From Microtetraspora glauca (GTDB lineage Bacteria; Actinomycetota; Actinomycetes; Streptosporangiales; Streptosporangiaceae), in NCBI GenBank assembly GCA_001570385.1, contig BBYL01000039.1, positions 35,038 through 99,037 of the forward strand: DNA of 64,000 nt, in the 5' to 3' direction. This document shows positions 35,367-42,810 of this stretch, piece by piece (the stretch's first letter is position 1; each line of letters opens with the position of its first letter). The notes under the pieces were generated by a model. That model was given only the letters and a program-made list of their open reading frames with translations. It ran no database searches and was not told the DNA's origin. The translations under genes and the position numbers were made by a program.

Positions 35367-35849
35367 TCAGCCAATTGGATATGCGTCTTCCAGTTCGTGA
35401 CGGTCGGCGGGAAGAAGCACGTTCACCACGATGATTGGATGCCCCGAGGCGTCACGCACGGCCGCGTACACGTCCAAGACCGGCGTGTTCTTCGGCATGC
35501 CAAGCTGCTTCGCCTCATCCGCCGAGGGCATACGCGCGGTGATCTGCTCGATGATGTGATCAACCCGCACGCCCTTACGCGCCTGGAGATGGTCCCGGAT
35601 GCTGCCGGCCAGTGCGTCAGCGCTCGTCAGGTCCGTCCCCTCCGACAGGTCCAGGGGCAGCCAGAACGAGACGATCTCGGACGGCTCACCGTCGCGGACG
35701 ACCAGGCGGCGCCGCAGGAACGCCCGGCTTCTGGCCGGCAGATCGAGCAGCGCGGCGACCCGGTTGGGTACGGCCTGGGCGCCCGCTTCCAGCACCTCAC
35801 CAGCGGAGCCGGTTTCGGGGTTGGTCAGGTAGGCGTGACCGAGCGTCAA
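35367..35849 (-). pseudogene. GntR/HutC regulator truncated to its UTRA ligand domain
   Basis: 160 residues beginning abruptly at a TTG that overlaps the stop of the FHA fusion gene. The segment SRAFLRRRLVVRDGEPSEIV, DHIIEQITARMPSADEAKQL and the ending HPIIVVNVLLPADRHELEDA match UTRA domains of HutC-type GntR proteins. The winged-helix DNA-binding half (about 75 residues) is gone. It may be translated by coupling to the FHA gene but cannot bind DNA in the usual way. A second scrap of the same ending lies at 44431-44480. Confidence 0.75.
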
Positions 35850-38800
35850 TCGGGAAGCGATAGTGGACCGCCGTGGCCGGGCAGGCCCCGGTCGGCCGGG
35901 ATCGTCTCCTCGACCGCACCGTCGGCGGTGATCCCCTGGCCGCGGGTCTGCTCGGCGAGCCGCCGGTAGTAGGCCGAGACCACAGCGAGCGTCTCGCGTG
36001 CCGCGTTCAGCAGCGTGGCTCCCGCCTGCTCGACGACGTCGGCCTCATGGAGCTCGAACGCCCGAATTCCTTCCAGCACAGCGGTTTTCAGGTCGCGCAG
36101 CAGTTGGACGTCGACCTGCGCGTAGACGCGGCACAGCGCCGTGACCCGCCGGAAGTCGTCCCCGGCGAGCAGTGACTCCTTGACGGCGGATACGGAATGC
36201 CGGACCAGCCCGACATCCGGCCGAGCGGACATGGCGGCGAGATCGGTGTCGAAAGACCGGATGTCCTGGTGCGGGTCGCAGAAGCCGACGGTGAGTTGCC
36301 ACAGGGTGCGCAGGTCGTCGTGCACCAGCCCGTCCAGATAGCTGACCAGGAACCGCCGGTGCGACTCGAGGACGTACTGCGCCTTGAAGGGCGTCAACTC
36401 CCGGGGATCTTCACCCAACGTGGTGACCAACGTGGTGAATCCGTAGTCCGCGGTCAACGCGTTCTCCATGCCGACCAGCAGGTACACGAACCGTACCCAG
36501 GTCCGGAACAGTTCTTCCAGCGGCAGCGCGTGCAGACCGTCTTCGGTGAGGACGACGCCCCAACGAGAGCCGAACCGCAGCCGGCGCAGATGGCCGATCT
36601 GGTACATCGCGAGTTGGGCGTCGATCTCGGCGTGCGCGTGGTGCAGCACTTTTCGATACGCCGCGGTCGCGTCGAGCCCGACGTGATTGCGGACGATGTC
36701 CGGCCCGCCGATGTGCAGGTGCAGGAATTCGCTGACGTCGAACACCGCGCCGCCGATCGCCATCCAGTAACCCGCGTCGGAGGTGTTGTGCTGCGCCAGA
36801 TCCGACACCTCGAAGCGGGGACCCTGCTGCGCGTGGCCCAGATAGGTGGTGAAGACGTCCTCGCCCAGACGCCCGTCGGCCACCAGTTGGCGGAGGAACT
36901 CGCGGCCGTCGCCGGGCACGATGCCGGTCAACGCCTGCAGTACGGAGACGGCGAACCGTGCGCTGCCGCACACGTAGACGAATGCGCCGCGACCGCCGTC
37001 GTCGGTGGACCGCAACAGCTCCCAGAGTGCGTCCGCCTCGGCGCGGATCACGTCGTCCACCCGGCGCCGCTGTCCGGCCTGGACGACGTGGCGCCGACCG
37101 TCGAAACCGACCGCGGCATCGGCGCGGGAGAACGCGACGGAGAATTTCAGCCGGCCCGCGGCCGCCGCCTCGTCCAGGCCTGTGTGCTCGACGAATTCTT
37201 CCGGCGTCCGGATCCCCAGATAGAGCAGATTCTCACCAGGCCCGGTGCGCGCGGAGACGAACCCGAGGAACGGGGCGATCCCGGACCCGGCCGCGAACAT
37301 GACGACGGGCCGGGCAGGATCGGCCGGCAGCCGGAACCGGGGCGTGGAGACGATCTGCAGCGACAGCCGCTGCCGACCCTCGACGCTCGCCCGGCGCAGG
37401 AAATGCGATGCCGTGCCTTTCCGTTCCCGCGGGTACGACCATGGCGTCCGGGCGGAGGTGTAGTCGAGACCGGCGACCACCAACTGCAGCGTGGTGGCCG
37501 GCCCGCCGGGCGGCGGCGCCGAGGCGATCGAATACAGCCGGAACGGCTCGGGCGGAATCACCGCGCAGAACGCGTCGTCCTCACGCGGATCGGCCTTCCA
37601 CAGCCGGGTGACGTCATATCCGCCCGCGTACAACAGGTTCAGGACGTCCCACAGCTCCCACTGGTCCTCCATGCGGGCGTCCACCACTCGCTGCCACGAG
37701 CCCACGGCTGTCAGTTTCACCAGCCGTTTCGCCAGCTCCCGTCCGATCGGCCGGAGCCGGGCGAAACGCAGCAATGTCCGCAGCGGCAGTACGTCGACCT
37801 CGCCGTAGCCTGCCCGGCTGGCCACCGCCGCTCGCCACTTCGGGGTGAGCCGCACCAACTCGTCGCCGGTCGCCTGCAGGGCGGCGACGGTGCGGCGCAC
37901 CAACTCGTCGTCGTTCTCGGCCAGCACGCCGACCCGGTCACCGGGCAAGTGGTGCACGCCCTGCCCGGTGACGTCGATCTCCAGATAACAGGTCCAGGCG
38001 CCGGACTCTCCGGTGACGACACGACCTCGACGGGCGGTCCCGAACACCACCGGCGGACCCACCGGTGGGCGGCGCTCTTCGCGGACGATGGCCAGCTGGC
38101 CGTCCACCTTGTCCCAGGTCCGGTCCTTGAACAGTCCGGTGAACCGGGCGCCGGTCGTGACCTGTCGGCCGACCTTGAACGCCACCTCGAGAAAGCCGTA
38201 CGCCTTGATGCGGTGCAGGCCCATCCAGCCGCGGTCGCCCAGATAGGCGTCGAGCATGGCGTTGTAGATGCCGCGCAGGGTGCTGTTGCGGGTGTCCTCG
38301 ACGTACTGGCGCACCGACACCTCACGCAACGCGGCCACCAGCTCCTGCCAGTGCCGCGGGAAGAATCCGGCGAGGTAGACGCTCTGTTGCCCGACCAGCG
38401 AGCCGTATTCTCGGCGCTCGAGAAACGCGTCCAGCGCGTGGATCTGCGGTTGCGCGGTGCCGCTCGGGCTGGGCGCTCCATCGAAGATCGGGACGCCCGC
38501 GGTGCCGACCGTCTTGGCCCACAGCACCTGGTCGAGCGAATGCCGGGCGCGGGGGTTGGGATCGATCTGCGGATAGATGGCCTGGGTGACGTGCTGCAGC
38601 CGGTCGAGGATCACCAGTAGCGCGCTCTCCAAGGCGGCCGGATCGTCCGCGACAACGGCCTCCTGAGCATCCAGCATGGCGCCCAGCACGGGCGTGAGGC
38701 CCATCGCGAAGTCGGTGGTGGCCAGGTAGAACACCCGCTCCGCCGCGTTGTTCCAGGTCGGCGCGAGCAGGTCCATGTTGTCCAGCGCCCGCGGCCCGGC

Positions 38801-39550
38801 GGGATCACGCAGCCGCCAGTTGTAGAAGAACAGATCGATGTAGGAGACGGACGGGATCTCCTTGCCCAGTCGGCGCGAGACCGTGGTCCACGGTCGCAGC
38901 AGCGACTCGGGCAGAGCGGTCGGCGGATCGATCCCCATGTACTGATAGGCGTGGGCGAAAACGCCGAGCAGAGTCGAGGCGCGCAACAGGTATCGGTCGG
39001 GCAACGCCTCGGGCCGGGCGTCGAGCACTGGCATCGCATCGAACGCCCGGCGCAGCGACAGCCGACGGAACAGCTCAGGGAGCTGGTCGGTCATCTCATC
39101 CCAGGCTCTGTGCGATTCCGGGAAGGCAAGCAGCGGCGGCTCGGCCGGCAGAAATCCGTGCGCGAGCGACAGGAATCCGTCGAGTTCGTGCCCGACCCGG
39201 CGGTTGTGCGCCTCGGCGGCCTCCACCACACGTCGTGCGGCGATGCGCGGCGGCGCAACCGGCCGCAGCACGGTGAACTGGTCCAGACCGACGAGCGCCG
39301 TCGCCTCCGGGTCGAGGAAGGTCCACGTCAGCTCGTATCGGCCGATGCGCACTCGATCCCCGGGGACGAGCACCTGGCGAGTCACCCGCGTGTCGTTCAC
39401 GTAGGTTCCGTTGGAGCTGCCGAGATCGGTGAGCACCAGATCGTCGTCGACGATCTCCAGCCGCGCGTGGCGCCGGGAGACGGTGCCGTCGTCCAGCACC
39501 ACCGCCGCCGCGCCGCTGTCCCGGCCGAGAGTAGCCGGCAGTGTGCACAC
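35846..39550 (-). CDS. Giant multidomain redox protein: FHA, IDO-like haem domain, FAD/NAD(P) reductase, cytochrome b5, helical domain
   Basis: At least 1234 residues. Residues 1-80: FHA phosphothreonine-binding domain (LGRDSG, TVSRRHARLEI, LGSSNGTYVND). About 105-490: all-helical region resembling the indoleamine-dioxygenase-like/PrnB group (HGFLPAEPP, SYIDLFFYNWRLRDP, DRGWMGLHRIKAYGFLEVAF). About 505-905: sulfite-reductase/P450-reductase-like module with FAD motif RLYSIASAP and NAD(P) motifs GSGIAPFLGF and FVYVCGSARFAV, without an FMN domain. About 915-980: cytochrome b5 (FLHLHIGGPD with second His in LHHAHAE). The rest is helical. Domain calls by eye; IDO-like is the least certain. FHA homology continues upstream of the GTG at 39550 (to about 39608), where no canonical start exists. 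Downstream of a CBS gene, same operon. Confidence 0.75.
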   Translation of the reverse strand: MCTLPATLGRDSGAAAVVLDDGTVSRRHARLEIVDDDLVLTDLGSSNGTYVNDTRVTRQVLVPGDRVRIGRYELTWTFLDPEATALVGLDQFTVLRPVAPPRIAARRVVEAAEAHNRRVGHELDGFLSLAHGFLPAEPPLLAFPESHRAWDEMTDQLPELFRRLSLRRAFDAMPVLDARPEALPDRYLLRASTLLGVFAHAYQYMGIDPPTALPESLLRPWTTVSRRLGKEIPSVSYIDLFFYNWRLRDPAGPRALDNMDLLAPTWNNAAERVFYLATTDFAMGLTPVLGAMLDAQEAVVADDPAALESALLVILDRLQHVTQAIYPQIDPNPRARHSLDQVLWAKTVGTAGVPIFDGAPSPSGTAQPQIHALDAFLERREYGSLVGQQSVYLAGFFPRHWQELVAALREVSVRQYVEDTRNSTLRGIYNAMLDAYLGDRGWMGLHRIKAYGFLEVAFKVGRQVTTGARFTGLFKDRTWDKVDGQLAIVREERRPPVGPPVVFGTARRGRVVTGESGAWTCYLEIDVTGQGVHHLPGDRVGVLAENDDELVRRTVAALQATGDELVRLTPKWRAAVASRAGYGEVDVLPLRTLLRFARLRPIGRELAKRLVKLTAVGSWQRVVDARMEDQWELWDVLNLLYAGGYDVTRLWKADPREDDAFCAVIPPEPFRLYSIASAPPPGGPATTLQLVVAGLDYTSARTPWSYPRERKGTASHFLRRASVEGRQRLSLQIVSTPRFRLPADPARPVVMFAAGSGIAPFLGFVSARTGPGENLLYLGIRTPEEFVEHTGLDEAAAAGRLKFSVAFSRADAAVGFDGRRHVVQAGQRRRVDDVIRAEADALWELLRSTDDGGRGAFVYVCGSARFAVSVLQALTGIVPGDGREFLRQLVADGRLGEDVFTTYLGHAQQGPRFEVSDLAQHNTSDAGYWMAIGGAVFDVSEFLHLHIGGPDIVRNHVGLDATAAYRKVLHHAHAEIDAQLAMYQIGHLRRLRFGSRWGVVLTEDGLHALPLEELFRTWVRFVYLLVGMENALTADYGFTTLVTTLGEDPRELTPFKAQYVLESHRRFLVSYLDGLVHDDLRTLWQLTVGFCDPHQDIRSFDTDLAAMSARPDVGLVRHSVSAVKESLLAGDDFRRVTALCRVYAQVDVQLLRDLKTAVLEGIRAFELHEADVVEQAGATLLNAARETLAVVSAYYRRLAEQTRGQGITADGAVEETIPADRGLPGHGGPLSLPD

Positions 39551-39599
39551 CCGCTCGTTGGTCTCTCGGGTGTGCCGATCGGTGAGGATGAGCCGGAGT

Positions 39600-40043
39600 T
39601 CAGGAATGGTAGATCACCGCACGACACAGATCGGCCCGGGACAGCGTGCCCACGAGGGTCCCGTCGTCGACCACGGGAAGCCTTCGGATCCCGCGGTCGA
39701 TCATCACGATCGCCGCCCGCGCGAGTTCGTCGGCCGATCGGACCGTCGCCGTGTCGCGCACGACGAGGGGATCGATGACGCGGTCGGCGAGGTCGCGGCC
39801 CCGCTCCAGGAAAATCCGGAACGCGTCGGCGAGCGTGCCTCCGGTGGCGGTCACGTCGTCGAAGCCGGGCAGCATGGCCCGCACCAGGTCTTCCTCGGAC
39901 AGTGAACCGACGAACCGGCCGTCGTGGTCCAGGACCATCAGTTGGCCGACCTCCGACACGCTGACCAATTCAGCCGCCCGCCGGATGGTCGCGCCGAGCC
40001 GTATATAGGCCGGGAACACCGTCATGACGTCGCTGACCAGCAC
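39600..40043 (-). CDS. Twin CBS-domain protein
   Basis: 147 residues from GTG 40041-40043, with GGGAGGTGGC directly upstream. Two CBS motifs: VSDVMTVFPAYIRLGATIRR with GQLMVLDHDGRFVGSLSEED, then VIDPLVVRDTATVRSADELA with RRLPVVDDGTLVGTLSRADL. CBS pairs bind adenosyl nucleotides and regulate partners, so it may sense energy or redox nucleotides for the reductase fusion encoded next. Its stop lies within the upstream part of the FHA coding sequence, so translation is tightly coupled. Confidence 0.85.
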   Translation of the reverse strand: MLVSDVMTVFPAYIRLGATIRRAAELVSVSEVGQLMVLDHDGRFVGSLSEEDLVRAMLPGFDDVTATGGTLADAFRIFLERGRDLADRVIDPLVVRDTATVRSADELARAAIVMIDRGIRRLPVVDDGTLVGTLSRADLCRAVIYHS

Positions 40044-40089
40044 GCCACCTCCCAGGTACGCCCCATGGTCGTCCCACACAATCGGTTAC

Positions 40090-40385
40090 CTGGCAACTCA
40101 TCCGAAACAATCTTCCGCGAGTATAAATTCATCACGAATGCGGTGTACACCCACCCGAACGCGGTCGGAACGTACGTCAGTTCGGCCACCCAACACCGGT
40201 TCGGCGTCGGCGCGTCGAAATCACGTTCCAGCAGGTCAGCCGGTTGTTCCCCGGCGGTCGGCACGGTGGTGCGGGGCCGCTTCCACCGAGCACCCCCTCG
40301 ATGCCCAGCTCGCCCATCAGCCTCACCACCGTGCACCGCGCGACCGTGGTCCCCTCGCGATGCAACTCCCGCCACACCTTGCAGC
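40090..40385 (-). mobile_element. IS3-family OrfB transposase remnant, frameshifted
   Basis: One frame gives KVWRELHREGTTVARCTVVR and LMGELGIEGVLGG; the next gives ADLLERDFDAPTPNRCWVAE, LTYVPTAFGWVYTAF and NLYSRKIV. Both are successive parts of IS3 OrfB up to the first catalytic Asp region. The DDE remainder and the ends are missing. It is immediately upstream of the CBS/FHA operon. Confidence 0.7.
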
Positions 40386-40392
40386 GAGGCGC

Positions 40393-40572
40393 CGAACGAG
40401 GAGTGCCTCGGCCCGGTGACCGTGTTCGTGGAGTACGCCACGGAAGAGGAACTCCTCGCCCTGCTCGACCGCCCACCCGCTCCGCGCACACCTCGGTCGG
40501 CGCCACCGCCGTACAGCGGTTCCTGTGCTCGATCGCCTGCCAGGACAGGCCGCAGCGTCTGGTCCCGCCGAG
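40393..40572 (+). pseudogene. C-terminal scraps of an aldehyde dehydrogenase
   Basis: One frame reads PNEECLGPVTVFVEYATEEE (the EE-GP motif of ALDH family) and another, 60 bases on, TSVGATAVQRFLCSIACQDR followed by PQRLVPP, the ending of 2,5-dioxovalerate/fatty-aldehyde dehydrogenase types. The two are out of frame and everything upstream is missing. Confidence 0.55.
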
Positions 40573-40711
40573 TCGCGCCATGACAACGCCTCGGCGATCC
40601 CCGCCGCGTGGACGGAGTGCTCGCCGGGACGGCGATCTCGCCTACCGGCTGAGCCCCGTCAGCTATGCGCTTGCCACGCTTGCATTTCTCCGAGCGCCTG
40701 GCACCGTTCGA

Positions 40712-41140
40712 TCATGATCGCAGGATCTCGATGAGCTCGTCGAGACCGCCTCGGCGGCGAGCCGAGGAGATGTGGTCGATGTAGTCACGAGAGCTGATGA
40801 TCTTCCCATCCCGCACGCGGAGTATGAAGACGCAGGGGACCCGGAAGGGTTCACCCCCCTCGGCTGTCCCTCGGTATTCGAACTCGGCGACGATCACCTC
40901 GGGATCGGCGGTCTCGTGCACCGTGATGTTGGCCGGCTCCTGGCGAAGAGGCGGCAGGCGTTTGCCGGCCGAAAAGTGCTCACGCAGCTCCTCACGGGTG
41001 CGCAGCGGTTCGTCGCCAGACGGCGCAAACGGATGTTCGACGTAGGTCTGCTCCGCGTACAGATCGGGCAACTCGTCCCAGCGCCCCTCCGAGACGCCCC
41101 ACACGAGTTTGAGGAATACCTCACGAGGAGTGAGCACCAT
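40712..41140 (-). CDS. SnoaL-like / nuclear transport factor 2 fold protein
   Basis: 142 residues from ATG 41138-41140 with GGAGG upstream. The pattern TPREVFLKLVWGVSEGRWDE, YVEHPFAPSG and RDGKIISSRDYIDHI is typical of SnoaL/ketosteroid-isomerase-like alpha+beta barrels, which bind small hydrophobic compounds and sometimes isomerise or hydrolyse them. It diverges from the TetR gene across the triple operator at 41163-41228, so TetR very likely controls it. Confidence 0.85.
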   Translation of the reverse strand: MVLTPREVFLKLVWGVSEGRWDELPDLYAEQTYVEHPFAPSGDEPLRTREELREHFSAGKRLPPLRQEPANITVHETADPEVIVAEFEYRGTAEGGEPFRVPCVFILRVRDGKIISSRDYIDHISSARRRGGLDELIEILRS

Positions 41141-41162
41141 GATGCCTCCTGTTGGCAGGGTA

Positions 41163-41228
41163 ATATCCGAAGTGGAGACTCCACATATCCGGAGTGGAGA
41201 CTTCGAATATACGGAGTGGGGACTTCGG
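41163..41228. promoter_or_regulatory. Triple tandem operator for the adjacent TetR repressor
   Basis: Three head-to-tail copies with an exact 22-bp period (41163, 41185, 41207). Each carries a palindrome of the form CGRAGT-GGRG-ACTYCG. The array fills most of the 88-base gap between the divergent SnoaL-like and TetR genes and ends at the base before the TetR ATG. Confidence 0.75.
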
Positions 41229-41792
41229 ATGGCAACACAACCGACGCGCGCCGATGCCCGCGGAAACCGAGCCCGGATCCTGGAGGTCGCTGAGGAGGTC
41301 TTCGGCAGGGGCGGCTCGACGGCCTCCACCGAGAAGGTCGCCCGCCTCGCCGGGGTCGGCATCGCCACCGTCTTTCGCCACTTCCCCACCAAGCAGATGC
41401 TGCTGGAGGCGGTTCTGGTAAGGCACTTCGACCATCTGTGCCAGCGAGCACAAAGCCTCGCCGAATCGGATGATCCCGGCCCGGCGTTCTTCGACTTCTT
41501 CGGCCAGATCGTGGCCGATGCCGCAGGCAAGCTCGCCATCATCGAGGCGTTCACCGACGCCGGCGGTGACGTCGACGGCAAAGCGGCCCAGGGCCCGCGG
41601 GACCTGCGCGAGGCCGTCGGCGTCCTGCTCCGGCGTGCCCAGGACGCCGGCGCGGTCCGTACGGACATCGGCCTCGACGAGGTCCATGCGCTCCTCGTCG
41701 GCGTCTCACGGGCCGTCGCCCACATCCGCCTCGACGAGCGGGCCCGCGCCCGTGCACTCGAGATCATCTTCGATGGGCTCGCCCCCCGGTGA
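41229..41792 (+). CDS. TetR family transcriptional regulator
   Basis: 187 residues from ATG 41229. The DNA-binding domain reads ARILEVAEEVFGRGGSTAST, VARLAGVGIATVFRHFPTKQ and MLLEAVL; the C-terminal helical ligand domain is drug- or metabolite-type and ends ALEIIFDGLAPR. The gene starts with no spacer after the triple operator, so it is autoregulated and either leaderless or served by weak ribosome signals in the repeat. Its likely target is the divergent SnoaL-like gene. Confidence 0.9.
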   Translation: MATQPTRADARGNRARILEVAEEVFGRGGSTASTEKVARLAGVGIATVFRHFPTKQMLLEAVLVRHFDHLCQRAQSLAESDDPGPAFFDFFGQIVADAAGKLAIIEAFTDAGGDVDGKAAQGPRDLREAVGVLLRRAQDAGAVRTDIGLDEVHALLVGVSRAVAHIRLDERARARALEIIFDGLAPR

Positions 41793-41839
41793 CAGCGAGA
41801 GACAGCCTCGATCGTGCCCAAGCACAGGAACGACAGCAC

Positions 41840-42092
41840 ATGACACCGCCACCAGTGCCCGAACTCGCCAACATCCGACAGACGTAGAGGGCCTCGCCGA
41901 GGTGCCGTACCGGATGTTGCCGGTCGCGCGCACCCGTCGTATCGCTCCTGGTGGCCGTACACGCCCTGACGGGAGAAGGACTTCGGATCATCGTCCGTAC
42001 GCGGGGAGAGCCAGCGGCCCGGCGCGCACATGGCGGCGATCTGCCAGGACTCGTGCGATACGAGCCTGCACGAACGCGATCAGATCATCCAT
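41840..42092 (-). pseudogene. DUF6221 pseudogene
   Basis: It starts MDDLIAFVQARIARVLADRR, parallel to the intact DUF6221 gene at 18900-19304, but a frame change follows: the next part (CAPGRWLSP, DDPKSFSRQGVYG) is in another frame and the C-terminal half is lost. Nucleotide similarity around ACGAACGCGATCAGATCATCC confirms common origin. Confidence 0.7.
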
Positions 42093-42227
42093 CGGGCACT
42101 CGGACCTCATCGTACGCCGGCCGACCTCCAGCCGCTCGGCCGGCAACGCCCCCGGCCGGTCCCGACGCGCCTGGAGCAGCGAGAGCAATGCCAGCAGTCG
42201 CGTTGAGGTCTTTGGCGTGAAATCCAT
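42093..42227 (-). pseudogene. N-terminal helix-turn-helix of a YafY/WYL-type regulator, truncated
   Basis: From ATG 42225-42227 the frame reads TSTRLLALLSLLQARRDRPG then AERLEVGRRTMR, the HTH_11 domain of WYL regulators. It then runs in frame into the DUF6221 remnant. Such regulators often sit divergent to VOC genes, as here, so it is probably the decayed former regulator of the VOC gene at 42322. Confidence 0.6.
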
Positions 42228-42321
42228 TGCGCCGTAAGTAGCGGCCACATCCTGACCTCTGCCCCTGCGACTGTTGTCCCGCATCAGGCGCTGCACAGCG
42301 TCCAGAACCGATAGGAGCGAC

Positions 42322-42744
42322 ATGTCCGTCAAGTCCGTCACTCATCTGAACTTCCGGGGCGACGCCCGCGCGGCGCTGGAGTTCTACCAGTCTGTCTTCG
42401 GCGGTCATCTCGCCGTCGTCACATACAAGGACGCCGGAAACGTGCAAGACCCGGCCGAGGCGGACCAGGTGATGTGGGGCCAGGTGGTCGCGGACAGCGG
42501 CTTCCACGTGATGGCCTACGACGTGCCCTCGCGGCTGCCGTGGGACCGGGGTGAGAACTCGTTCTTCCTCTCCCTCCGCGGTGAGACCACCGAGGAGATC
42601 ACCGCGTACTGGGAGAAGCTCTCCGACGGGGCGAGCATCGCGCAACCGCTGGAGCCCGCGCAGTGGGCTCCGCTCTACGGAATGCTGACCGACCGCTTCG
42701 GCGTCGTCTGGGTCGTGGACGTCGCGCGCGAATACAACAGCTGA
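42322..42744 (+). CDS. VOC family (PhnB-like) protein
   Basis: 140 residues from ATG 42322 after AGGAGCG. SVKSVTHLNFRGDARAALEF, YQSVFGG and the closing DRFGVVWVVDVAR are the glyoxalase/bleomycin-resistance fold pattern of PhnB/YjdN-like proteins. These have paired beta-alpha-beta-beta-beta units; function of this subgroup is poorly known. Followed by a hairpin and then the aldo-keto reductase. Confidence 0.88.
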   Translation: MSVKSVTHLNFRGDARAALEFYQSVFGGHLAVVTYKDAGNVQDPAEADQVMWGQVVADSGFHVMAYDVPSRLPWDRGENSFFLSLRGETTEEITAYWEKLSDGASIAQPLEPAQWAPLYGMLTDRFGVVWVVDVAREYNS

Positions 42745-42748
42745 GCAG

Positions 42749-42784
42749 CGGGAGCGTGATGCGGAGGCCCGCACCACGCTCCCG
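42749..42784 (+). terminator. Hairpin after the VOC gene
   Basis: CGGGAGCGTG and CACGCTCCCG form a 10-bp stem enclosing a second small stem (GCGG/CCGC). Starts five bases after the VOC stop codon. Confidence 0.6.
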
Positions 42785-42810
42785 ATCGTCCATCGAAGGG
42801 AACGACCAGC

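Noticed and set aside
36197..38620. Forward-strand frame of 807 codons opposite the FHA fusion gene
   Set aside because: Antisense of conserved FHA/reductase/b5 motifs; biased composition and no start signal.
41163..41228. Short regular repeats considered as a CRISPR array
   Set aside because: The 22-bp units are contiguous with no spacers and each holds a palindrome next to a TetR gene; an operator array explains them. No cas genes are present.
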